NCBI RefSeq assembly: GCF_048541835.1
Contig: NZ_JBLEOY010000003.1
Span: forward strand, 62,001 to 126,000
Reading direction: 5' to 3'
DNA from: QIJE01 sp048541835
GTDB taxonomy: Bacteria; SZUA-79; Acidulodesulfobacterales; Acidulodesulfobacteraceae
DNA length: 64,000 nt
Part shown: piece by piece, positions 26,584 to 33,973 of the stretch
Position numbering within the stretch: the first letter of the stretch is position 1
Layout of the letters: each line of letters begins with the position of its first letter
Notes under the pieces: model-generated
Databases searched by the model: none
What the model was told of the DNA's origin: nothing
Seen by the model: the letters and a program-made list of their open reading frames with translations, nothing else
Made by a program: the position numbers and the translations under genes

Positions 26584-27087
26584 TTAGCTTGAAGATATGA
26601 GGCAGACGCTAAAGCATTCTATCGCCATTTGTTTCCCTACTGCGTCAAGACCTTCCTTGGTTTTCCCTTTAATATTAATACGGGATTTATCCACGCCTAA
26701 GGCGGCAGACGTAGATTCTATCATTCGCTCTTTATATGCCGATATCTTAGGAGTCTGAGTTATTATCGTAATGTCGGCATTAACTAATTTATAACCCTTC
26801 TCTTTAACTAATTTATATGCATATTTTATAATATCTATACTGCTTACTCCTTTTGTCGATTTAAGGTTGTCAGGGTAAAGAACCCCTATATCTGGCAGGC
26901 TGAGCGAGCCGAGAAGGGCATCGGTAATGGAGTGAAGAACAACATCCCCGTCCGAATGGGCGGCGACGCCTATATGTCCCTCTATTAATACCCCGCCGAG
27001 AAAAAGCCTTTTGGCGGCATTATCGAAAATAGCGATTTCTAAGAATTTGTGGATATCGTAGCCGCACCCTATCCTGATGTCGTCCAT
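26584..27087 (-). CDS. ispF: 2-C-methyl-D-erythritol 2,4-cyclodiphosphate synthase
   Basis: A 167-residue IspF. RIGCGYDIHKF gives the zinc-binding Asp and His, HSDGDVVLHSITDALLG is the family signature with the third zinc ligand, and the C-terminal half has the IKGKTKEGLDAVG segment. It forms the cyclic diphosphate in the MEP pathway. It is the first gene of the minus-strand group ispF-cytochrome-ispD. The order is split by the cytochrome gene, whereas ispD and ispF are often adjacent or fused in other bacteria. Confidence 0.95.
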   Translation of the reverse strand: MDDIRIGCGYDIHKFLEIAIFDNAAKRLFLGGVLIEGHIGVAAHSDGDVVLHSITDALLGSLSLPDIGVLYPDNLKSTKGVSSIDIIKYAYKLVKEKGYKLVNADITIITQTPKISAYKERMIESTSAALGVDKSRINIKGKTKEGLDAVGKQMAIECFSVCLISSS

Positions 27088-27161
27088 TTGGTTGACCCTA
27101 TTGTTATTATCGTCATTATTGTTTATTTTAAATTATAACAGATTTTTATATTTTTGGTAAA

Positions 27162-27190
27162 TTGAAAACAGTTTTACATTAAAGTATAAT
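27162..27190 (+). promoter_or_regulatory. Sigma-70-type promoter of the minor pilin genes
   Basis: TTGAAA (27162-27167), a 17-nt spacer and a perfect TATAAT (27185-27190) lie 60 nt before the first pilin gene, in the divergent gap with ispF. Confidence 0.6.
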
Positions 27191-27249
27191 TATTTTACGG
27201 GATAGATTAACAATATTTAATATTCAGGAATTAAAAAAATAATAACAAA

Positions 27250-27750
27250 ATGTTTAATGTTAAAGGTATAGGAATAGGCGGGTTTGGTCTTCTTGAGGCG
27301 GTGATTACGATTATAATAATCGGGCTTGCAATGAGTGCCGTTACGGAAAGTTTTATAGTCGGTTCGGCAAAGAGCTCAAATATCGTGAACGAAGAAATAG
27401 CCGCTAATGTGGCAAAGCAGACGATGGCGGAATTAAATTACTGCAGAAACGGAGGAAGCGTGTCGGGGGTGTGTACTGCAAATAACATTTCCTCCCTCGT
27501 TTTTTACACCTCTCCGCAAGGTCCTACGAATGTAAATAATGAGTGTTTTTACACGACTATAAAGGCTCAAAATGTCGATTTTTCCGATACTGGCGGGATT
27601 ATAGTCAACGGTAACGGGAGCTCCAAGGATTATATTCAGACCATAGTTCAAACGGGGTGGTTCGCTTTAATCGACGGAGAATGCAGAACTCCTTCGGCAG
27701 GCACAAGTTATCCTTTGGTTACGCTTTCCAACATTTATGCAAATTATTGA
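27250..27750 (+). CDS. Type IV prepilin-like minor pilin 1
   Basis: A 166-residue protein with a class III prepilin leader: short basic start, GG, then F at +1 and E at +5 (GFGLLEAVITIIIIGLAMSA). The hydrophobic helix continues to about residue 35. The rest is a small Cys-containing globular head. Such minor pilins prime or decorate type IV pili. Two more pilin-like genes follow at 27795 and 28688, forming a minor-pilin cluster in the style of pilV-pilW-pilX. pilMNOPQ lies 24 kb away. Confidence 0.8.
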   Translation: MFNVKGIGIGGFGLLEAVITIIIIGLAMSAVTESFIVGSAKSSNIVNEEIAANVAKQTMAELNYCRNGGSVSGVCTANNISSLVFYTSPQGPTNVNNECFYTTIKAQNVDFSDTGGIIVNGNGSSKDYIQTIVQTGWFALIDGECRTPSAGTSYPLVTLSNIYANY

Positions 27751-27794
27751 TGATTAAACATAAAGGTATTGATATAGATAATTTGTCGTGATAT

Positions 27795-28541
27795 ATGTGG
27801 TATAATTATTTCGTGAAAAATTTAAAGATTTTTAAAGGAAAAGAGTGTAAAAATAAAAGAGGATTTACGCTCATCGAGTTAGTTATGACCATTGTTTTAA
27901 CGGGTATATTGTCGGTTGGGCTGTATGAAGCCATGATATTAGGCATAAATGATTACATAATGAACGAACATTACCTCCATTCAAATAATTCAATGACTTA
28001 TGCCATATCCGTACTCAGAAGAAATTTGGTAAATGCGGTTATGCCGCCGTCTATTATATCCCCTTCGACGTCGGCATATTGCCCGTTATCCAAGTCCATT
28101 AATCCGAAAACCAGCGCCAATACGCCTATTGTCAGGGCAAATTTATCAAAACAGACGACAACTTGCGGCGGAGCGAGCGGTCCTGCTTGTAATGAAATCG
28201 CTTTTTATCAAAATATAAATGCGGCCAGCAGGGGGACGGTCACGCAGCTTGTCGTGTTTTGCGTGTATAACAAAATATTATACGAAGAGGTGACTAACGA
28301 TGCCGGCCAGACTACGCCATATCCCGTTGCTAATAATATTAGAATATTAATTTTTAGTTTAGGGTCAGTTCTAAGCGGCTACAGTTTACCATCGGCTCCG
28401 CTTCCGATTCCTACTTCGAGTCCATCTGTTTGCCAGAAAAATAAAACAACAGGGATTTATTCTTGCAATATAAATTTCGTCATAACGAATTCAGTGGGGT
28501 ATTCGCAAATAGGAGGGGTTTCGGTAATTGTTGCTAATTAA
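27795..28541 (+). CDS. Type IV prepilin-like minor pilin 2 (PilW-like)
   Basis: A 248-residue prepilin with the cleavage motif KRGFTLIELVMTIVLTG (F+1, E+5) after a 23-residue basic leader. The size and second position in a three-pilin cluster recall PilW. The C-terminal head is rich in Ser, Pro and Asn. The start is uncertain: the ATG at 27795 gives a long leader, and a GTG at 27813 would shorten it by six residues. It is probably processed by the prepilin peptidase PilD, which is not in this window. Confidence 0.78.
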   Translation: MWYNYFVKNLKIFKGKECKNKRGFTLIELVMTIVLTGILSVGLYEAMILGINDYIMNEHYLHSNNSMTYAISVLRRNLVNAVMPPSIISPSTSAYCPLSKSINPKTSANTPIVRANLSKQTTTCGGASGPACNEIAFYQNINAASRGTVTQLVVFCVYNKILYEEVTNDAGQTTPYPVANNIRILIFSLGSVLSGYSLPSAPLPIPTSSPSVCQKNKTTGIYSCNINFVITNSVGYSQIGGVSVIVAN

Positions 28542-28687
28542 CCTTTAGCTTGAGGATTTTTAGAATCCCCTTGCCTTAGCTACGGGGGAGTATGTCAAAA
28601 TAGCAGCCCTAATATTGTTCACGTCTTTTTGATGATAGAGGACAAGATTATATCGGCGATATAAGAGTTAAAATAATATAAGTACTT

Positions 28688-29224
28688 ATGGTAAAATTAT
28701 TTCCTAATAGAATTATTAAATCAAACAAAGGCATTTCGATAATTTTGGCGATCATAATTATCATAATTTTGGGGCTGGCAGGGTCGGTTTTTGCCTATCT
28801 TATTGCAAGCGGAAGTATTGTTTCGCGGTCTAATTTATTGAGTGCCGAGGCTAAATATGCGGCAAAATCAGGCGTAGAGATAACATTTTATCAAATAGAA
28901 AAGGGTGGCGCTTTCTTGGAAACCCGACCGAGCGGCTGTCCGTTGTCTCCCGTACTTGCGCAGAAGACGACTGTGACTGCAGTACAATATCTTTCCGGAA
29001 ATATACAGGGTAATCTGCCGGACGGCGTCAACTATACTCCTACTTTTTGTGCCGCGGAAGGTAAATTAAGCAGCATCGATAGCTGCACATACTATGCCAT
29101 CATATCTAACGGTTTTGCCGGAGGAACGAAAAGAGAGATTACGGCAGAGGTCGGGGTAGAAAAAAACGATAAGGGTTGTACCGGTATTTATGCAGAATCG
29201 GAACAACCTAATTCGGCAAAGTAA
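28688..29224 (+). CDS. PilX-like pilus assembly protein
   Basis: A 178-residue protein opening with a basic segment and the long helix KGISIILAIIIIIILGLAGSVFAYLIASG, followed by SRSNLLSAEAKYAAKSGVEI, a pattern usual in PilX N-terminal domains. It lacks the Glu at +5, as many PilX proteins do. The C-terminal half holds several Cys residues. PilX normally cooperates with PilW and the adhesin PilY1; no pilY1 follows here. An open coding-like stretch in another frame lies directly downstream (see 29242-29319). Confidence 0.65.
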   Translation: MVKLFPNRIIKSNKGISIILAIIIIIILGLAGSVFAYLIASGSIVSRSNLLSAEAKYAAKSGVEITFYQIEKGGAFLETRPSGCPLSPVLAQKTTVTAVQYLSGNIQGNLPDGVNYTPTFCAAEGKLSSIDSCTYYAIISNGFAGGTKREITAEVGVEKNDKGCTGIYAESEQPNSAK

Positions 29225-29241
29225 TAAAGAATGCCGATTAA

Positions 29242-29319
29242 TCCGTTTGGGCGTTCAATGGACAAATAGACGATGGAAATAGGGCAGGAACCGTCGAAAT
29301 TAAAGCTTGCGGGGTATAA
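29242..29319 (+). pseudogene. Possible decayed 3' extension of the PilX-like gene
   Basis: Right after the PilX-like stop (29224) another frame is open for 25 sense codons to a TAA at 29317-29319. The translation (VWAFNGQIDDGNRAGTVEI and onward) looks like real protein rather than noise. In that frame it is cut off upstream by a TAA at 29239-29241, and it has no start codon. It may be the remnant of a longer pilin-like gene broken by an indel and a stop, or chance. Confidence 0.3.
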
Positions 29320-29401
29320 TAATATTAATTATGGCTTGGAGAATAATGTTTTTTAATAAAAAAGTCTAAGAAATAATAGGTTGAAAGCAGATTTTATTAA
29401 T

Positions 29402-29431
29402 TTGACAGAATTAAGCGAAAAATGGTAATAT
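29402..29431 (+). promoter_or_regulatory. Promoter of tRNA-Arg
   Basis: A perfect TTGACA (29402-29407), an 18-nt spacer and TAATAT (29426-29431) lie 30 nt before the mature 5' end of the tRNA. Confidence 0.75.
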
Positions 29432-29460
29432 ATTCCTTAAAAGAAACCAAATTTATTTGT

Positions 29461-29537
29461 GCGTCCATAGCTCAGATGGATAGAGCAACAGCCTTCTAAG
29501 CTGTGGGTCGTGGGTTCGAGTCCCGCTGGACGCACCA
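29461..29537 (+). tRNA. tRNA-Arg (anticodon TCT)
   Basis: A 77-nt tRNA with CCA encoded. The acceptor arms GCGTCCA and TGGACGC pair perfectly. The D-arm (TAGCTCAGATGGATAGAGCA), the anticodon loop CTTCTAA giving TCT, and the T-loop GGTTCGAGTCC are all present. It reads AGA, and AGG by wobble, codons that are frequent in this low-GC sequence. It stands alone between the pilin cluster and the pel operon. Confidence 0.97.
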
Positions 29538-29621
29538 GTTAAAACTGCAAGGCATCTCATTATCGGTATCCTTAAAAAACAGCAAAATAGTCTATAAAAG
29601 CAGAGAGAAACGACGTAATTC

Positions 29622-29670
29622 TATGCACAATTTTTCAATAGATGCTCCGTGCCGGCCGGCTTTGTGCATA
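29622..29670. repeat. Inverted repeat between tRNA-Arg and pelC, enclosing a 10-bp palindrome
   Basis: TATGCACAA (29622-29630) and TTGTGCATA (29662-29670) are perfect 9-bp arms. Within the loop lies GCCGGCCGGC (29651-29660), a perfect 10-bp palindrome that is strikingly GC-rich in this sequence. It sits between convergent transcription units (tRNA-Arg and pelC) and may act as a terminator in both directions, but neither side has a strong T-run. It could also be a recombination remnant. Confidence 0.5.
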
Positions 29671-29683
29671 TAATTATTACGAT

Positions 29684-30187
29684 TTAGAAATGCAATAACC
29701 TGTTTAACAGATTTTGAGCAACGGTCGTTATCGACTGGTTTGACCATCCCGTGGCCGAGCCGGTACTGCTCCAGATTATTTTTTTGCTATCGGAATTATA
29801 AACGAAGATGGTTATGCTTACCGCCGGTTCTCCCTCTATGCCTGTTTTATATCTAAATTCGTTAACATCACCAGATATAACGTACCTGATTCCCTTGTTT
29901 TTAGCCCGATTGAGTGTCTTAATGATATTTTTATTGTTAACGCCGTTATTTTCTAAAAGCTGCGGATAATTAAATATTTTGTAATTTTTGGACCGTAATA
30001 TTCCGTTTAAAATGGATGCTATTCTATATCCTGCGTTTGGGGTCTGCGTGTAGTTTTTGAAGGGAACGACGAGATAGGAACTATTCTCTATTAATTTGGA
30101 ATTGCTGGAATTTACTACCATGACTGCGCATGCCGACAACAAAAAAATCAGAATCGACATTTGCAAAGCTATGAATGTCTTTTTCAT
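29684..30187 (-). CDS. pelC: Pel polysaccharide outer-membrane lipoprotein PelC
   Basis: A 167-residue lipoprotein, close to the 172 aa of P. aeruginosa PelC. The signal peptide ends in the lipobox LLSAC. The mature part shows the PelC alpha/beta pattern (VVPFKNYTQTPNAGYRIASILNGILRSKN). PelC forms a ring at the inner leaflet of the outer membrane and funnels the cationic Pel polymer to the PelB porin. The start is the ATG at 30185-30187, preceded by GGAG; the frame is open 57 nt further, into the end of the PelB porin gene. It is the last gene of the pel operon. Confidence 0.85.
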   Translation of the reverse strand: MKKTFIALQMSILIFLLSACAVMVVNSSNSKLIENSSYLVVPFKNYTQTPNAGYRIASILNGILRSKNYKIFNYPQLLENNGVNNKNIIKTLNRAKNKGIRYVISGDVNEFRYKTGIEGEPAVSITIFVYNSDSKKIIWSSTGSATGWSNQSITTVAQNLLNRLLHF

Positions 30188-30221
30188 AATCCGCTCCTCA
30201 TTTAACGTTTTTGTATTTAGT

Positions 30222-33098
30222 TTAAAAATATATGTTATAGTCAATAAAATATTTGAGATATGAGACGGAACTTCCCTGAAAATTAGTGTAACAATTTATG
30301 CCGAAACTTAGGTTGTCATTTCCAAAAATAGAACCGCCGTAACCGATTCCGATATTGTAACCCATGCCGGAATCGGTTACGTAAAAAGCATTTCCGCTTA
30401 GAAAAGGACGCCATGATTTTTCAAGATCGTCCTTATAAGTACTTCCGATAGAAAAACCGGCACCGACAAGATTATAACTTGACGGAAGCGGGTCAAAACC
30501 GGAAAATGGGGATAGTTGAGCCATATCTCCGTTTTTTCCGTTTTTATAGTAATGGTCAGACCGGGCGAATATCCTTATGAACATATCCTCTAAAAAGCCT
30601 TGATTCGGTTTATAAGACAATTCTGTATATAGGCTATTGCCGCTTCCAATGTTGGTATTATCTTGAGACATATACCAGTCCTGCGATACCGAGGTGGTGA
30701 AAGATGTTCTTCGGTTTATGTTCTTAAGCAGCGAGACCTTAAATTCTCTTTTTAAGCCTCCAATATACAAAAACAGGCTTGAGTCGTCTTCGATATGCTC
30801 TCCATAAGTAAATTTTAGTTTAGTTGAATCGGTTATTTTACAGTCCGGCTCTAACAAAAGATATCCATTATTTTTAAGAGAGCCCGTAATACCGATGGAT
30901 GCCTTGTAATTACATGTTCCGTATTGCTTATCGACGGTCAATCTCATATTGTAATGCCTATGCGGCACGTTTATGATTCTATTTTTATCGTAAGAGATCT
31001 CATGCCCGATTTTTATTGACGTAGCGAGATTAAATCCGCCTTCTATATTATATTTTACATAGGCGTCTTCTAATATCTCCCTATATCCTTCCCAATTTAT
31101 AAGTTGGGTGGATGTCTTAATCCTGTTCGCATATTTATCGGCAATATTCCTGAATTGCCTATATAACAGCGAGTCATCCCTATTTTCTTCAAGTCCTTTG
31201 AATGCATAATCAAAAGCCTCGCCTATATTTCCGGTTTGCCTTAATGCTTCCACCCTGCCGTTTACCGGAAGAATGGCGGCCCATTTTTTAAGCAGCCTAT
31301 GCTGAAGGTATGTATCCCTTTCCCATATTGCGATATTTAAAAGCATCCATGGCTTCAATGAGTACCCCAACTTTCTTTTGATATAGAGGGCTTTTTCGCG
31401 GTAATTATAAAATAACCGGTAGGAAAGTGTAAAATTATTAAAAGATGTTGTCGGTAAGATATTTTTATAATGCCTCAGAGTCTTTTTGAAGCGCTCATAG
31501 CTTTCGAAATACATAGATACGTTTAAAAAAGACTCTAAAAATTGGGCATTTTCAACCGATGACGGATTTTTCTTTATTTCTTTCTTCATTTCTCTCCACA
31601 CCTTATACCTTATGTATTTGGCTTCATGCGTGTTTCCGTAAAGGGATAGGATATCGGCGTAAAGAAGTTCATGACCTAACGAACGATTCTTTCTGAGATA
31701 TTCCGCGAGCCTTAAGGCTTCATGCCCGTTCTTCAAATATATATACATCGATATAAACGGAACGATAAGGTTGTGATATTCCATAGGCGCATTCTTCCAA
31801 GTCTTAAGAATATAGCGCAGCATTCTTGCATTGTTATCGTTCAGATTCAAATAAATAAGCCTTGAAAGGAAGTCGGAATTGAACTTCTCCCGCAGCCGCA
31901 TCAGACAAATATCCATAGCTTTTTGATTTTGCCCGGTTGCTGCTAAGGCATTTACGTACGTCAAAACAAAATAAACATTGCTTGAAAGATGATCGAACTC
32001 CTTTCTATTTAATTTCTTAATATTTTTTATTATGTCTTTCCACATTTTCTGCCTTGCGGCTGTATAAACAAACCAGTAGAAGAGGGGAGCCGCCCGGTAT
32101 TTATTCCATCCTATAAGAGAATATTTAATCGCAATTTTCGGTCTAATTGCGTAATAATACCTTGAAATCCTTTCATAATCGTTTTCTCTTCCTATATAGT
32201 AATTAATCTGGGTTTTAGAGATATTCTTGTTTGTAGCTGTTTTTACGACCCGTATGTATTCCGGTTTCATATTTACCAATATAAGGGAAGCCTCCACCGC
32301 CGTTTTGTAATCCCCAAGCATCCAGCTTAAATCGCTCATTTCGTTCCAGAATTTATAATTCGTTTTTTTGGCTTTATCCCGGCTCTTTTTAAGCATGGCG
32401 AGTGCTTTGTCGTATTTTCTTTCCGCTATCAAGGCGTTGGAATACATCAGCGCGTTATCTGCACTCAAGCCGAAATTATTCTTTAAAGCCGTAAGCGTAT
32501 CTATCGTTTTTTTTATATTTCCCATTTCCCAGTATATGTTTATTAAATATATCAAAATCTTTTTGGATTTCTTCTTCTTATATTTTTTCTCCAAAAGGCT
32601 TATCAGCTTTACGGGATCGCCTGCCATTTGATACACGTAAACCGTATCTTTCAAACTTACGGAGTCCCCTATGACATCTATCATTTTTTCGGCTATACCC
32701 CACCTGTGGAATGCCGTCGCTAAATGATATGTTTTTTTTGCCAGTTCTTTATCGCCGGTTAAGACGAAGCTTTTATAATAATCGTTAATCCCGTAGAAAG
32801 GATTTCCGAGCCATATTGAAACATTACCCAACCATTCCCGCCAATAATAATTCTCCGGAAAAAACTTGACGCCCTCCCTGCATATAATTAAAGCGTTCTT
32901 AAAATCACCCACTCCGAGAAAAATCTTCAATTTCAACCTCAATACCTCATTTAGCTCTTTGCCTGCCATATTTTTAGAAACGGTATTTCGATTCTTTTTA
33001 TCACGGTTTATTCTATCGGCATACGTCTGATTTCCAGATAACATAATGCCGAGAAAAATTAACAGAAAAAGATAATATACTATTTTCTTATTTATCAT
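30222..33098 (-). CDS. pelB: PelB, C-terminal part: secreted TPR protein with outer-membrane beta-barrel
   Basis: A 958-residue protein with its own signal peptide (IVYYLFLLIFLGIMLSG, about residues 5-27). A long run of TPR-like helix pairs (about 45-620) is followed by a C-terminal beta-barrel of roughly 300 residues (about 650-958) with alternating hydrophobic strands and a terminal Phe, the usual barrel-assembly signal. This equals the middle and porin parts of P. aeruginosa PelB (1193 aa). The barrel exports Pel polymer. The ATG overlaps the stop of the N-terminal pelB gene by 4 nt (ATGA), so the split is clean and coupled rather than a frameshift. Confidence 0.85.
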   Translation of the reverse strand: MINKKIVYYLFLLIFLGIMLSGNQTYADRINRDKKNRNTVSKNMAGKELNEVLRLKLKIFLGVGDFKNALIICREGVKFFPENYYWREWLGNVSIWLGNPFYGINDYYKSFVLTGDKELAKKTYHLATAFHRWGIAEKMIDVIGDSVSLKDTVYVYQMAGDPVKLISLLEKKYKKKKSKKILIYLINIYWEMGNIKKTIDTLTALKNNFGLSADNALMYSNALIAERKYDKALAMLKKSRDKAKKTNYKFWNEMSDLSWMLGDYKTAVEASLILVNMKPEYIRVVKTATNKNISKTQINYYIGRENDYERISRYYYAIRPKIAIKYSLIGWNKYRAAPLFYWFVYTAARQKMWKDIIKNIKKLNRKEFDHLSSNVYFVLTYVNALAATGQNQKAMDICLMRLREKFNSDFLSRLIYLNLNDNNARMLRYILKTWKNAPMEYHNLIVPFISMYIYLKNGHEALRLAEYLRKNRSLGHELLYADILSLYGNTHEAKYIRYKVWREMKKEIKKNPSSVENAQFLESFLNVSMYFESYERFKKTLRHYKNILPTTSFNNFTLSYRLFYNYREKALYIKRKLGYSLKPWMLLNIAIWERDTYLQHRLLKKWAAILPVNGRVEALRQTGNIGEAFDYAFKGLEENRDDSLLYRQFRNIADKYANRIKTSTQLINWEGYREILEDAYVKYNIEGGFNLATSIKIGHEISYDKNRIINVPHRHYNMRLTVDKQYGTCNYKASIGITGSLKNNGYLLLEPDCKITDSTKLKFTYGEHIEDDSSLFLYIGGLKREFKVSLLKNINRRTSFTTSVSQDWYMSQDNTNIGSGNSLYTELSYKPNQGFLEDMFIRIFARSDHYYKNGKNGDMAQLSPFSGFDPLPSSYNLVGAGFSIGSTYKDDLEKSWRPFLSGNAFYVTDSGMGYNIGIGYGGSIFGNDNLSFGINCYTNFQGSSVSYLKYFIDYNIYF

Positions 33099-33973
33099 CG
33101 GTTTTCCTTTGATAATTCTATCGCTATATCCCTTGCAAAATACGGGTTTCCGGATTGAAGGGCGTAGATGAGGATAAATTTTTCCATTCTTAAATCTTTT
33201 GAAAATTTCTCTCCGTAAATTTTTAATAAAAGCATTGTTAGTTCTTTATTTCTCTCTAAAATAGCCTTTTCTATTACCGTTTTGAATAAAGCGGCATTTG
33301 TTCGGTAGTTAACATGAGTTTTAATATAGGAATTAACCGATTCATATGCCTTTCGGTTCTCTCCCGTAACTGCGTATAAAACCGCCAAGTTTTTCAGGTA
33401 TTTTTCTCTATACTCGGGATAAGCCTTTAAATAATGGTTCAGTAGGCCTAATGCCAGCCTGTTATCTCCTACTGCAAGTTCGAACTTGTATCCATCAAGA
33501 AGCCATACCGTCCACTTCTTACCGCTGGAATGCAGATATTTTCTATATTCGTTATGTCCGGCCATGATAAGCATTGACAATAATGTCTTAATTTTATTTT
33601 TAATAATCCATCTTTCCCGGCTGCTTCCCGCAATAAAGAATCTTTCCGTTAACAGCTTGTATTTCAAGCCTGCGTAATCAAAAAAATTAATCTGCTTGAA
33701 ATCAGAATTGATATTCTTTAATGCATTCTCGGCCTTGTCGTAATGTCCCGAATTTATATAGTGTCTTACTAATGCAATCTTTAAATTTTCGCTGGGGTTT
33801 GCCTTAATAACGGCATTTATGTATTTAGGGGGTATATATCCGGGATATTTTATCATTATGGATACAAGTTCTTTCTCAGGAAAAAACAGGACGAGAATGA
33901 CGCAAACCACGATCGCAAAAACTATTATCTCATGGACATTTAAAAATTGCTTAACGACAAATCGTTTTGACAT
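33095..33973 (-). CDS. PelB, N-terminal part: inner-membrane-anchored TPR protein
   Basis: A 292-residue protein with one transmembrane helix near the N-terminus (about residues 14-30, EIIVFAIVVCVILVLFF) and then TPR-like helix pairs (NPSENLKIALVRHYINSGHYDKAENAL and later repeats). In P. aeruginosa the corresponding anchor and first TPRs are the start of the single PelB chain. Together with the 958-residue downstream protein the total is 1250 residues, close to PelB. It probably sits in the inner membrane and contacts PelA or the synthase complex. It overlaps pelA by 23 nt and the PelB porin gene by 4 nt. Confidence 0.75.
   Translation of the reverse strand: MSKRFVVKQFLNVHEIIVFAIVVCVILVLFFPEKELVSIMIKYPGYIPPKYINAVIKANPSENLKIALVRHYINSGHYDKAENALKNINSDFKQINFFDYAGLKYKLLTERFFIAGSSRERWIIKNKIKTLLSMLIMAGHNEYRKYLHSSGKKWTVWLLDGYKFELAVGDNRLALGLLNHYLKAYPEYREKYLKNLAVLYAVTGENRKAYESVNSYIKTHVNYRTNAALFKTVIEKAILERNKELTMLLLKIYGEKFSKDLRMEKFILIYALQSGNPYFARDIAIELSKENR

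Noticed and set aside
29461..29537. tRNA-Arg as attachment site of an integrated element
   Set aside because: No integrase gene and no duplicated tRNA 3' end is visible in the window.
30222..33973. Split pelB as a frameshift or assembly error
   Set aside because: The downstream gene has its own signal peptide and the two overlap by a clean ATGA, so a simple indel does not explain the arrangement.
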